Positions 9,334-17,410 of a DNA stretch of 64,000 nucleotides are shown in pieces. Within the stretch, counting starts at the first letter, position 1. Each line of letters begins with the position of its first letter. The notes under the pieces were generated by a model, which saw only the letters and a list, made by a program, of their open reading frames with translations, made no database searches and was not told the origin of the DNA. The position numbers were made by a program, and so were the translations under genes. The stretch comes from F1-80-MAGs062 sp046345315 (GTDB lineage: Bacteria > Planctomycetota > Planctomycetia > Planctomycetales > Planctomycetaceae): the NCBI GenBank assembly GCA_046345315.1, contig JBKDKA010000138.1, positions 81,649 to 145,648 of the forward strand, written 5' to 3'.

Positions 9334-10080
9334 ATGTCCAGAACTCCGTCATTTCAAGGCTTCGGGATTGAATGCCGCTCAGCAGTCTGCCGGGCACTCA
9401 CTGCAGCCGTCCTTCTGATGCTCGTGGGAGATGGCCTGAAACATGGTCAGGCGACAGAATCCGATGCAGTGAAGGTAAAGATTGAACAGTCGCCGGATGC
9501 GCAGAAGCCTGCGACTGCCGAATGGACACCACTGTTCAATGGAAAGGACCTCGACGGCTGGAAGGTTTCCGAATTCGGTGGTCAGGGGGAAGTGGTCATC
9601 GAAAACGGCGAAGTGGTGATCACTCAGGGAACCGAACTCTCAGGAATTTATACCGAGAAGAAACTGCCTCGAATCAACTACGAAGTGGAATATGAAGCAC
9701 AACGTGCTGCGGGAAGTGATTTTTTCGCAGGACTCACCTTTCCGGTCAGAGACAGCTACTGCTCTCTGATTCTCGGTGGCTGGGGCGGAGGTGTCTGCGG
9801 ACTCTCCAATCTCAATGGAATGAATGCCTCCGAGAATCAGACGACGTCTTACCAGCAGTTTGAGACCGGAACGTGGTACAGGATCCGGCTGGTGGTGACC
9901 GAGGAAAAGATCGAAGCCTGGATCAACGATAGCCAGATCGTGGACGTGGAGACGGCGGACCAGAAAGTTGATGTGGATTTCCGGATAGAGAAATCCTGCC
10001 CGTTCGGATTCGCCACCTGGCAGACAACGGGACGGATTCGAAATGCCCGAATCCGCTCGCTGCCGAAAAGCAGCAAATGA
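9334..10080 (+). CDS. secreted DUF1080 (3-keto-disaccharide hydrolase-like) protein
   Basis: A 248-residue exported protein. The N-terminus has a hydrophobic segment (~residues 19-33) that fits a signal peptide, then a short linker. From about residue 63 it shows WTPLFNGKDLDGWKV, the hallmark opening of the DUF1080 domain, a jelly-roll/LamG-like fold. Later WYRIRLVVTEEKIEAWIND is the second conserved strand pair. The start ATG has AAGGA 8 nt upstream. Some DUF1080 members hydrolyse 3-keto sugars; most are untested, so the enzymatic role here is inferred from the family name only. It stands alone between two spacers. Confidence 0.85.
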   Translation: MSRTPSFQGFGIECRSAVCRALTAAVLLMLVGDGLKHGQATESDAVKVKIEQSPDAQKPATAEWTPLFNGKDLDGWKVSEFGGQGEVVIENGEVVITQGTELSGIYTEKKLPRINYEVEYEAQRAAGSDFFAGLTFPVRDSYCSLILGGWGGGVCGLSNLNGMNASENQTTSYQQFETGTWYRIRLVVTEEKIEAWINDSQIVDVETADQKVDVDFRIEKSCPFGFATWQTTGRIRNARIRSLPKSSK

Positions 10081-10138
10081 TGCTCTCCGGCATCGGGCGT
10101 TCAGAGCCACACGTGTTTGCCGCAGGAATAAATCTGAA

Positions 10139-10159
10139 CAATTGCCGTTTCGGTAATTG
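10139..10159. terminator. short hairpin downstream of the DUF1080 gene
   Basis: CAATTGCCG, loop TTT, CGGTAATTG forms a 9-bp stem with one G-U pair, about 60 nt after the DUF1080 stop. There is no run of T residues after it, so a factor-independent terminator role is weak. Confidence 0.25.
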
Positions 10160-10351
10160 CCTGTAAATCGCAGCAGATCCGGGTCTTTTCATCCGTTTTT
10201 CGGTCATGGGGGCCGCCTGTTTTCCGACCGAGAGTGCCGTTCGGGAGCTCGACTTTCGGTTCGGGCATCGAGTTTGCTTTCAGTGGAGATGCCAGAACAA
10301 TTCTGAAGTCAGCACCTCTGAAATCGCATCTTCGAACATGGAAGCCGGATT

Positions 10352-11119
10352 GTGAAACTTGCCTACCTGACCGAAGTCGCCGCTCTGATGGCCGCTCATC
10401 ACCTGCTGTTCATCGAGCAGTCAGGCGAGTTGCCAAATCAGACGATCGGGGATTACTACATTCGGAGCCGAAATCGGTTCAACCGATGGATGAGAGACCT
10501 GAGCGACCTTGAAAAAGGCGTTGCCGTTTCCGACCCGTTCCGAATGCTCGGACTGGTTGCTCCACGACCTGCCATCCGATCACTCGCTGAACAGATCATG
10601 ATCAACGAAATGATCGCGAGAATCTGGTCGGTGCTCCTGATTGCTCGAGATCGGCACAATGGAATTGATCGAGTTCGCCCGGTTGCTCACAACGTGTTCC
10701 TGGGCCACCTTTCGGTTCGACACAAAGCGGTCAGTGCCTGTCTCAATGATCAGGGAATGAGTCAGCAGGATATCGTTGAAGTGGAACGGATTCGAAATGC
10801 AACCGAACGATGGACCGACATGCTGTGCTGTCCGATGATGAACTTCTATGATCTGTGGCAGTATGCTTTCGACCAGGATCGGGCAAAACAGTTTCTGGCA
10901 GACCGCGCAGACCAGAACTCCATGTCTCATCAGAGCCAGGCCTGGGTGCTGATTCTTGCCGGGATGCGACACAGTTTTCCTGACACAGACGGGCTGGCGG
11001 CACCGATCCATGATGACGATCGCGCCATCACCCGCCTGATCCTCAGCAGCTTTCCGGAGCAGGCACCGGAAATGGCATTCTGGATGAGCAGTCGACTCCG
11101 ACAGGCTCGCCATTGCTGA
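10352..11119 (+). CDS. hypothetical soluble protein
   Basis: A 255-residue, mostly helical-looking cytoplasmic protein with no signal peptide or membrane segment and no motif I recognise. The start is GTG at 10352 with GGAAG just upstream; the frame reads MKLAYLTEVAALMAAHHLLF. It contains many Arg, Met and Asp residues and an LFIEQSGELPNQTIGDYY stretch early on. It is convergent with the Rrf2 regulator, whose stop lies only 6 bp away. It may be a planctomycete-specific conserved hypothetical. Codon phase and length make it a real gene, but I assign no function. Confidence 0.7.
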   Translation: MKLAYLTEVAALMAAHHLLFIEQSGELPNQTIGDYYIRSRNRFNRWMRDLSDLEKGVAVSDPFRMLGLVAPRPAIRSLAEQIMINEMIARIWSVLLIARDRHNGIDRVRPVAHNVFLGHLSVRHKAVSACLNDQGMSQQDIVEVERIRNATERWTDMLCCPMMNFYDLWQYAFDQDRAKQFLADRADQNSMSHQSQAWVLILAGMRHSFPDTDGLAAPIHDDDRAITRLILSSFPEQAPEMAFWMSSRLRQARHC

Positions 11120-11125
11120 CGAATC

Positions 11126-11551
11126 TCAGTGATGGTCACACAGTGGTACACTCGGATTCGGATCCTCAAGCAGTTCCGCAAGCGTTGTACTGCTGAACGC
11201 TGCTTCCATCCTGCTCAGTGCGTCGTCCATCCGCCGATGGAGTGAGCATAAGCGGACTCCGTGAGATTTCAGATCGAGCGGACATGTTTTGATCCGCTGG
11301 ATGGGATCGACGGCATTGACGATGTCGAGGATCGTGAACTCCGACGGAGCCCGAGCCAGCGAAACTCCACCCCCGATCCCGCGCTGCAGCCTGACTATTT
11401 CCTTCTCACGAAGTCCCTGAAGCACCTTCGCAAGGTACGCCGTCGGCACCTGAGTCGCAGTGGCGATGTCCGCCGTCTTCTGCGGTCTGGGCGAATGAAT
11501 CGCCAGATGAACGACCGCTCTCAGTGCATATTCAACAGTTTGTGAAAACAT
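11126..11551 (-). CDS. Rrf2-family transcriptional regulator
   Basis: A 141-residue DNA-binding protein. It begins MFSQTVEYALRAVVHLA, the classic Rrf2 start, with the winged helix over residues 1-60 (LAKVLQGLREKEIVRLQRG) and GGVSLAR in the wing. Two cysteines, C90 and C102, plus C138 lie in the C-terminal half, where Fe-S-binding Rrf2 proteins (IscR, NsrR, RsrR) carry their cluster ligands; the spacing is not identical to NsrR (three close Cys), so the sensed signal is open. It is divergent from a DUF3365 heme protein, and two inverted repeats lie in the shared promoter. It probably represses that operon and itself. Minus-strand TATACT (11563-11568) could be its own -10 box. Confidence 0.93.
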   Translation of the reverse strand: MFSQTVEYALRAVVHLAIHSPRPQKTADIATATQVPTAYLAKVLQGLREKEIVRLQRGIGGGVSLARAPSEFTILDIVNAVDPIQRIKTCPLDLKSHGVRLCSLHRRMDDALSRMEAAFSSTTLAELLEDPNPSVPLCDHH

Positions 11552-11567
11552 TCATGTGACTCAGTAT

Positions 11568-11589
11568 AACAGGATGTTGACATCCTGTT
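11568..11589. promoter_or_regulatory. operator 1, inverted repeat AACAGGA-N8-TCCTGTT
   Basis: Perfect 9-bp inverted repeat (AACAGGATG, four bases, CATCCTGTT) between rrf2 and the divergent heme-protein gene. The predicted -35 box TTGACA (11577-11582) sits inside its central N8, and its left edge touches the candidate rrf2 -10 box. A second copy with the same half-sites and the same 8-nt spacing lies 41 bp downstream, centre to centre. Confidence 0.8.
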
Positions 11590-11605
11590 TTATTGCCGAT
11601 AAATT
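11577..11605 (+). promoter_or_regulatory. sigma-70-type promoter of the DUF3365 operon
   Basis: A perfect TTGACA -35 box (11577-11582) is followed after 17 nt by TAAATT (11600-11605, 4 of 6 consensus positions). The predicted start is near 11612, giving a leader of about 110 nt. It is bracketed by two identical-consensus inverted repeats, which supports a repressed promoter. Confidence 0.65.
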
Positions 11606-11608
11606 ACA

Positions 11609-11630
11609 AACAGGACTTCAAGATCCTGTT
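11609..11630. promoter_or_regulatory. operator 2, inverted repeat AACAGGA-N8-TCCTGTT
   Basis: AACAGGA (11609-11615), 8 nt, TCCTGTT (11624-11630); the match extends one base further on each side (A/T). It begins right after the predicted -10 box and covers the predicted transcription start. Same consensus as operator 1; only the spacer bases differ. Confidence 0.8.
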
Positions 11631-11723
11631 TTTCGTCTCACTCGAGTTTCCGGGGCTCCGAATTGCCGACTGGCTGCTCCTAGAAGCTCAGACGTCTTCT
11701 TTCCGGAGGTCATGAAAAATCAC

Positions 11724-12272
11724 ATGAAGCAATTCAAACTGCTGCTCCTGCCTGCAGGAATCCTGCTTTCCATCGCCATCGTGAATGGAACATTCTTTTC
11801 CAGTGTGACTGCCGATCAGAAAGCAAAATCCTCGTCCGACCCGGCCGTCGAGCGAGCTCGACGTGAGGTCCGCATGCTGGATGATATTTATAAGACGAGT
11901 GTCGTACTGATTACAACACACTACGTTGACGATAAGAACTCACTGCCGGCCGGAAGTGCATTCCGGGCACTTTTTGCAGCGGTGAAAGAGAAAGGCTGGC
12001 ATGAAGTCCGTCTGCTGGATGCCACCGGCGAGCCGTACAACGACGAGAATCTTCCGAAGGAGGGATTCGAACAGCGAGCCGTGAAAGAGCTGCTCAGCGG
12101 CAAGGCATCCTACGACGAAGTTGTCACCGAAGGTGAGAAAAGATTCCTGCTGGCAGCAACCGCGATTCCGGTTGTCATGGACAAGTGCATCATGTGTCAT
12201 GAAAACTATCGGAACGTGGCGAAAGGAAAAGCCATCGGGGCACTCGGATACAAAGTTCCTGTTCTGGAATAA
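11724..12272 (+). CDS. DUF3365 / Tll0287-like c-type heme protein
   Basis: About 182 residues, exported or membrane-anchored by an N-terminal hydrophobic segment (LLLLPAGILLSIAIVNG). The mature part is a single DUF3365-type sensor fold ending in KCIMCHENY, a covalent heme c motif, and GKAIGALGYKV. Family members are periplasmic heme sensors or small cytochromes. The frame is open back to 11556, but that would run over the operators and promoter; GGAGG at 11705-11709 supports ATG 11724, with ATG 11712 (too close) as the alternative. First gene after the Rrf2-type operators; the next gene, another cytochrome, starts 4 bp after its stop, so they are co-transcribed. Confidence 0.85.
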   Translation: MKQFKLLLLPAGILLSIAIVNGTFFSSVTADQKAKSSSDPAVERARREVRMLDDIYKTSVVLITTHYVDDKNSLPAGSAFRALFAAVKEKGWHEVRLLDATGEPYNDENLPKEGFEQRAVKELLSGKASYDEVVTEGEKRFLLAATAIPVVMDKCIMCHENYRNVAKGKAIGALGYKVPVLE

Positions 12273-12276
12273 TTCC

Positions 12277-13614
12277 ATGACCACCATCCGCGGCCACTGG
12301 GTTCTGATCATCGGGTTTCTGGCGATTCATTCTGTTCAGAATGTCACCGCGCAGACGGACTATGATCAGGACCCGATCAATTACAGCACGACAACGCCTG
12401 ACGACGAAGTTGCGAAGCTTGCAGAACGTCTGGATCACGGGGACGTGAAGCTGGTCTGTGACTCTGAGCACGGATACCTGAAGTCCCTGCTGCGGGAACT
12501 CCGCATCTCCGAATCATCACAGGTACTTGTGTTTTCAAAGACCAGTCTGCAGGTCTCGCGAATCACTCGAAAAACACCGCGAGCCGTCTACTTCAATGAC
12601 GACGTGTACGTTGGCTGGGTGCAGCGAGGCGATGTTCTTGAGCTGTCAGCGGCAGACGCCCAGCTGGGTGGCACGTTCTACACGCTCTCACAGAAACCTG
12701 AAGATCATCCTTTGATCGAGCGAAAGTCCCCGAACTGTCTTCAGTGTCACAGTTCGGCGCACACAAGCCACAGCCCCGGACACATGGTCAGGAGCGTTTA
12801 TCCGGATTCAAACGGATTGCCGGTGTATCGACTCGGAACACACCTTACGAATGACACCAGTCCTTTCGAAGAACGCTGGGGAGGATGGTACGTCACGGGG
12901 ACGCACGGAAATCAGCGGCATATGGGGAATTCCTGGATCGAGGACGATGATGTCACGGACAGACCCACAACAGAAAACACTCAAAATCTGACCGATCTGA
13001 ACCTGCTGCTGAATACCTCTCCGTATCTGACATCTCATAGTGACCTGGTCGCATTGATGGTTCTCGGCCACCAGACGGCGATGCACAACATCCTGACTTC
13101 CGCGAATCATTCGGGGCGACTGACAGCTCGTGATTCCCTGATCATGAACAAAGCACTGGAGCGGCCGCTGGAGTTTGAGTCGGAGTCAACGGCCAGACGG
13201 TACGCTTCGGCTGCTGAGAAAGTCGTTCGCGGCCTTCTGTTCAGCGGCGAATTCCCTCTTACGGACCGCGTGGCGGGAACCACGACGTTTGCAGCGGAAT
13301 TCACAGCGAGAGGTCCTTTTGATTCGCAGGGGCGATCGCTGCGTGAGTTTGACCTTCAGAAACGGCTCTTTCGTTTTCCCTGCAGTTTCCTGATTTACTC
13401 AGAATCCTTTCGAGGACTTCCGGAGGGTGTTCAGAAGATTGTCTGGAAACGCCTGGACGAGATTCTTTCGGGCAAAGACACGAGTCCGGCTTTCGCTCAC
13501 CTGAGCGACGACGACCGAAAGGCGATACGCGAAATTCTTGCTGAAACGGTCAAGCGGCCGTCGTTCCCATCGGCTGACTCGCAGGCTCCGTCCGCTGAAG
13601 CCTCGCTGCGATAA
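12277..13614 (+). CDS. secreted mono-heme c-type cytochrome, uncharacterised family
   Basis: A 445-residue protein with a clear signal peptide (residues ~1-25, ending near VTAQ). A single heme motif CLQCH is at ~154-158 in the context SPNCLQCHSSAHTSHSPGHM, and several conserved-looking Trp/Gly/Asp segments follow (ERWGGWYVTGTHG). The start ATG at 12277 lies 4 bp after the DUF3365 stop; a longer frame from 12121 overlaps that gene and is not used. The pair probably forms an electron-transfer or sensing unit under Rrf2 control. I do not recognise a named family; other proteins of this shape occur in planctomycetes. Substrate and partner are unknown. Confidence 0.75.
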   Translation: MTTIRGHWVLIIGFLAIHSVQNVTAQTDYDQDPINYSTTTPDDEVAKLAERLDHGDVKLVCDSEHGYLKSLLRELRISESSQVLVFSKTSLQVSRITRKTPRAVYFNDDVYVGWVQRGDVLELSAADAQLGGTFYTLSQKPEDHPLIERKSPNCLQCHSSAHTSHSPGHMVRSVYPDSNGLPVYRLGTHLTNDTSPFEERWGGWYVTGTHGNQRHMGNSWIEDDDVTDRPTTENTQNLTDLNLLLNTSPYLTSHSDLVALMVLGHQTAMHNILTSANHSGRLTARDSLIMNKALERPLEFESESTARRYASAAEKVVRGLLFSGEFPLTDRVAGTTTFAAEFTARGPFDSQGRSLREFDLQKRLFRFPCSFLIYSESFRGLPEGVQKIVWKRLDEILSGKDTSPAFAHLSDDDRKAIREILAETVKRPSFPSADSQAPSAEASLR

Positions 13615-13636
13615 TCCGGAAACTCTTCTGACAGAG

Positions 13637-15016
13637 ATGACAAACCGCCCGGAGACGGAAACAATCCGCTCCATGAGCGATCAATGGTCACCCGATTCAT
13701 GGCGGAAACGCGTTGCGCAACAGCAGCCTAAGTACGACAATGCGCAGGAAGTTGCCGCAGTCACTGACACCCTCGGGCAGCTTCCGCCGCTTGTGACTCC
13801 CTGGGAAGTCGATCGTCTGAAAAAGAAGCTCAGTGATGTCTCCCGAGGTCAAGGATTCATCCTTCAGGGCGGAGACTGCAGCGAAAGTTTCGGAGACTGC
13901 AACTCCGGTTCAATTCTCCGGAAGCTGAAGGTCCTGATCCAGATGAGCCTCGTGCTGATCTGCGGATCCCGGCAGAGAATTGTGCGGATCGGACGGATCG
14001 CCGGGCAGTACGCAAAACCACGTTCGTCGGACCTTGAGAAACGCGACTCCGCTGAGTTTCCGTGCTATCGCGGCGATATCGTCAACGGAAGTGAGTTTAC
14101 GGCGTCCGAAAGACGACCGGATCCGGCTCGGATGCTTCGTGCCTATGAGCGATCTGCGCTGACCATGAACTACATCCGCGCACTCAGTGAAGGAGGATTC
14201 GCGGATCTTCATCATCCGGAAAACTGGAATCTGGAATTCGTCCGAAACACGCCGGGCTCGCGCCGCTATCAGAAACTTCTGGATACGCTCAGCGATTCCA
14301 TCCGCTTCATGGAAACAGTCTCTGACGGCGAACTCAATCAGCTGACGCGTGTGGACTTCTTCACGTCACATGAAGGGCTCCTGCTGCCTTTCGAACAGGC
14401 CCTGACACGTTCAGATCCCGGAAAACCCGGATGGTACAACCTCAGTGCTCACTCGCTCTGGATCGGAGACCGGACTCGCAGCATTGAAGGAGCTCATGTG
14501 GAGTATTTCCGGGGGATCCAGAATCCTATCGGCGTCAAGGTCGGCAATACACTGGCACCGGATGAACTGATCGACCTGATTCGAGTTCTCAATCCGGGCA
14601 ACGTCCCGGGACGTCTGAGCCTGATCCATCGATTCGGTGCAGAGAAAATCCGTCTGCGACTGCCGGCTCTGGCCGATGCCGTCAGGCGTTCCGGAACCAA
14701 CGTTCTCTGGATCTGCGATCCGATGCACGGAAACACTCAGACGGCACGCAACGGAATCAAGACCCGGTCGTTCGACGACATCACCTCCGAGATTATATCA
14801 GCGTTTCAGCTGCACGGAGAACTCGGGACTCGACTTTCGGGCATTCATCTTGAACTGACCGGAGAAGACGTCACGGAATGCACCGGCGGCCCGGGCAATC
14901 TCACCGAAACTGACCTCGAACGCGACTATCGAAGTCAGGTGGATCCTCGTCTGAACTACGAACAAGCCATGGAAATCGCCTTTCTGATCTCTGAACACAT
15001 GAAGCAGCACGCCTGA
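13637..15016 (+). CDS. class II 3-deoxy-7-phosphoheptulonate (DAHP) synthase
   Basis: First enzyme of the shikimate pathway: condenses phosphoenolpyruvate and erythrose 4-phosphate to DAHP. Plant/actinobacterial-type (class II) landmarks are WSPDSWR near the start, FILQGGDCSESF, GRIAGQYAKPRSS, WICDPMHGNT (metal-binding Cys/His) and GIHLELTGEDVTECTGG. About 459 residues from ATG 13637; ATG 13673 (447 residues, starting right at SDQWSPDSWR) is equally possible because neither has a strong ribosome-binding site. The gene begins 22 bp after the cytochrome stop, so it may be read from the same Rrf2-controlled transcript, an unusual place for aromatic biosynthesis. Confidence 0.94.
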   Translation: MTNRPETETIRSMSDQWSPDSWRKRVAQQQPKYDNAQEVAAVTDTLGQLPPLVTPWEVDRLKKKLSDVSRGQGFILQGGDCSESFGDCNSGSILRKLKVLIQMSLVLICGSRQRIVRIGRIAGQYAKPRSSDLEKRDSAEFPCYRGDIVNGSEFTASERRPDPARMLRAYERSALTMNYIRALSEGGFADLHHPENWNLEFVRNTPGSRRYQKLLDTLSDSIRFMETVSDGELNQLTRVDFFTSHEGLLLPFEQALTRSDPGKPGWYNLSAHSLWIGDRTRSIEGAHVEYFRGIQNPIGVKVGNTLAPDELIDLIRVLNPGNVPGRLSLIHRFGAEKIRLRLPALADAVRRSGTNVLWICDPMHGNTQTARNGIKTRSFDDITSEIISAFQLHGELGTRLSGIHLELTGEDVTECTGGPGNLTETDLERDYRSQVDPRLNYEQAMEIAFLISEHMKQHA

Positions 15017-15127
15017 TGTTCCTTGTATCATGTGATCAGAAGGCAGGAAACATCCATCATCTGACAGTGGCAGCCCTGCAGGACGCATCTGCAGATTCAG
15101 TCACGGCCCTGCCAGGGAGTACCTGCA

Positions 15128-16045
15128 ATGAATGTTCGATCTGAGATCACGTCGATTCAGCCCCGAGTGTCTGTCGTGATGCTGGCGTACCGACATGAGC
15201 GCTATCTCGAACAGGCTGTTCAGTCAGTGGTCAGTCAGAACGCCGATTTTCCGTTCGAGCTGCTCATCGGAGAAGACTGTTCGCCGGACGGTACCCGAGA
15301 GCTCAGCCAGCGGCTCGCTCAGCAGCATCCCGACAGAATCCGGCTCTTCCTGAACGAGAAAAATCTCGGTGCCTTGGAGAATGCTCGTCGGGTGTACAAC
15401 GCCTGCAAAGGAGAGTTCATCGCGATCTGCGAGGGTGATGACTACTGGTCCGATCCGAATAAGCTCCGCCGTCAGGTCGCAGCGCTCGACAGTCATCCGG
15501 AGTGGTGCGGATGCTTTCACCGAACGCTCGTCATCGATGAATCCGGCAGCAGCGAGGATTCGTATTTTCCGATCACGATTCCACCTGATGAAGTCTCACT
15601 GGACAGTATTGCTGCGGAAAACTGCATTCCAACCTGTTCCGTAATGTATCGTCGTCGAATCGTGCCGGTGCTTCCTGAATGGTTTTCGGCCCTTGCGCTC
15701 GCGGACTGGCCTATGAATATTCTTTACGCTGCTTACGGACCATTCGGATACCTCAACGAAGTGATGTCCGTTTATCGTCGACACGGAAGCGGAATCTGGT
15801 CCACTCTGAATGCAGCGACCGGTACCGACCACAGCCTGAGAGCTCTGTTTGCTGCAGAAGCTCACAGTGAAGAGCCGGCTCGATCAAAGATCATTGCCGG
15901 TCGCAGAGAATTCCTCCGTCGCATTATTTCAAGGCACGACGAAGAACTGGTACGACTGCGAAAAATTGAGTCACGATATCGAGCTCTTCAGCTGCACCGA
16001 ATTTCCGCTTTCGGGAAGTGGTTCAAAGACCTTCTGATACGGTAA
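15128..16045 (+). CDS. family 2 glycosyltransferase
   Basis: A 305-residue GT-A fold enzyme that transfers a sugar from a nucleotide donor. It shows VSVVMLAYRHERYLEQAVQS, the acidic ELLIGEDCSPDGT segment and the metal-binding EGDDYW region, then WPMNILYA in the acceptor half. The start ATG has AGGGAG about 9 nt upstream. No membrane helix is obvious. It is a close paralogue of the enzyme at 28089-29039, including the C-terminal RxxxLxxxRxxAxxKWF segment; the two flank the acyl-modification and export genes. Donor and acceptor sugars are unknown. It ends 71 bp from the convergent ketoacyl synthase gene. Confidence 0.92.
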   Translation: MNVRSEITSIQPRVSVVMLAYRHERYLEQAVQSVVSQNADFPFELLIGEDCSPDGTRELSQRLAQQHPDRIRLFLNEKNLGALENARRVYNACKGEFIAICEGDDYWSDPNKLRRQVAALDSHPEWCGCFHRTLVIDESGSSEDSYFPITIPPDEVSLDSIAAENCIPTCSVMYRRRIVPVLPEWFSALALADWPMNILYAAYGPFGYLNEVMSVYRRHGSGIWSTLNAATGTDHSLRALFAAEAHSEEPARSKIIAGRREFLRRIISRHDEELVRLRKIESRYRALQLHRISAFGKWFKDLLIR

Positions 16046-16065
16046 CGGCAGACCAGGATCTGCCG
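16046..16065. terminator. hairpin between convergent genes
   Basis: CGGCAGA, six-base loop, TCTGCCG makes a perfect 7-bp GC-rich stem immediately after the glycosyltransferase stop and before the end of the convergent ketoacyl synthase gene. No T-tract follows, so termination efficiency is uncertain. Confidence 0.4.
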
Positions 16066-16115
16066 AGTTGCCCTGAAAAGATTCCGCAGGCCCCGCGTCA
16101 AAACAGCGAGTGCGT

Positions 16116-17180
16116 TCACACTTCCTGCATCGAACAGAAGTCGAGGGGACCGAGAGTCATCAGCATGGAGCTCCACGTCAGTCCGACACCGAATCCTGCA
16201 AAGCAGACGCGCAGGGACCCGTTGAGCAGCTGTGGGCCGATATTGTGAACGATGTTCAGAGGAATCGTCGCTCCACTTGCGTTTCCGTAATGCTGAACGA
16301 TGTTACATGGCATCTTCTCAATCGGAACCTGCATTTTCGCTGCGAGCTTTTCGAGCATGAATCGGTTTGGCTGATGAAACAGAAAGTAATCGATTGATTC
16401 CCGATCGGCATTTGCTGCAGACAGAAGGTCATCGATCATCGGTGGGACTTCACGCTGAACAAAGTTGAAGACGGCCGTGCCATCCATTCGGAGATTGTCC
16501 AGACTGCGATAGTTATTGTCTCCGGCATCCTGTTCAACCGCTGTTTCAGCGCTGGAAGGAAGACGGAACCCACCTGCAGGGATCATGAGCGCTTCACGCT
16601 GGGTGCCATCCATCTTCAGATTGGCATGAATCGCGGAACCGCCGGGTTCATTTTCAATGATAGTGATTCCGATCGCATCGCCGATGAGTGGATAGCTGTT
16701 TCTGTCACGTGAACAGACTTTGCGACTCATTACGTCACCGGCAATCATGACAACGCGGCGAATCGATGGCTGTTCCAGCAGCATGAAGGACTGAATGAGT
16801 CCAACGAGAAAGGCCGCACATCCCTGAGGAATGTCGAGACACAGCAGATCCTGCTTCAGATTCAGGCGGCCCTGAATGACGTTGCTGGTTGCCGGCATGA
16901 AGTAATCCGGACTCTGAGTCAGAACAATCAGGGCATCAAAGTCATCGCGTCCCAGCTGTCCTGTTTCGAAGAGCTGCTCCAGACCGGCAACGGCAAGATC
17001 AGACACGCAGACGCCGTCCTCCACCAGACGATGTCGATCGTATCCCATGACCTCCTTCAGTTTCAGCGAACGGCTTTCCGGCATTCCGAACCTGGCCATA
17101 TCGTCAACGAATGACTGTTCGTGGCGTGGCAGAACAACATGGATGCCGGCAATTCGTTTTCCGAGAAACTGGAGTTTCAT
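16116..17180 (-). CDS. 3-oxoacyl-ACP synthase III-type (KAS III/FabH-like) enzyme
   Basis: A 354-residue thiolase-fold condensing enzyme. The catalytic triad is intact: Cys121 in DIPQGCAAF, His269 in LFHQPNRF and Asn300 in HYGNASGATIPL. It therefore should condense a CoA- or ACP-bound starter with malonyl-ACP. It is the last gene of a tightly coupled leftward set (its start overlaps the ACP stop by 4 bp), not part of a general fatty-acid operon (no fabD, fabF, fabZ or plsX beside it). This points to a specialised single condensation, probably on the neighbouring ACP. Which starter it accepts cannot be read from sequence. Confidence 0.9.
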   Translation of the reverse strand: MKLQFLGKRIAGIHVVLPRHEQSFVDDMARFGMPESRSLKLKEVMGYDRHRLVEDGVCVSDLAVAGLEQLFETGQLGRDDFDALIVLTQSPDYFMPATSNVIQGRLNLKQDLLCLDIPQGCAAFLVGLIQSFMLLEQPSIRRVVMIAGDVMSRKVCSRDRNSYPLIGDAIGITIIENEPGGSAIHANLKMDGTQREALMIPAGGFRLPSSAETAVEQDAGDNNYRSLDNLRMDGTAVFNFVQREVPPMIDDLLSAANADRESIDYFLFHQPNRFMLEKLAAKMQVPIEKMPCNIVQHYGNASGATIPLNIVHNIGPQLLNGSLRVCFAGFGVGLTWSSMLMTLGPLDFCSMQEV

Positions 17181-17410
17181 GCCTTCGCTTCGCTCCTGAG
17201 CAGAAGTTCCCGGATCGCAGACAGGCTCTGAAAATTCTCCGGCAGGATATCGACACCGTCGATGGAAACGGAAAACATCTTCTCGAGTTCCGCCACCAGC
17301 ATCACGATGTCGAATGAATCGAGCAGGCCTTCTTCGATGAAATTGACTGCCACGGCATAGTCATTCTCCGGACGGATACGTGACAGAGTCGCCAGAATCT
17401 CAGCTTCCAT
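17177..17410 (-). CDS. acyl carrier protein
   Basis: A 77-residue acidic helical protein with FIEEGLLDSFDIVMLV; Ser32 in LLDSF is the expected phosphopantetheine attachment site. ATG 17410 has AAGGA 7 nt upstream; a longer in-frame start at 17437 lies inside the GNAT gene. It overlaps the GNAT gene by 11 bp and the KAS III gene by 4 bp, so the three are translationally coupled. It is one of two discrete ACPs in this cluster (the other at 22269-22490) and is the likely partner of the adenylation enzyme and/or KAS III. Confidence 0.9.
   Translation of the reverse strand: MEAEILATLSRIRPENDYAVAVNFIEEGLLDSFDIVMLVAELEKMFSVSIDGVDILPENFQSLSAIRELLLRSEAKA

Noticed and set aside
11556..11723. Upstream in-frame start of the DUF3365 protein
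   Set aside because: It would place coding sequence over both operators and the TTGACA promoter; GGAGG at 11705 and a normal signal segment favour the later ATG.
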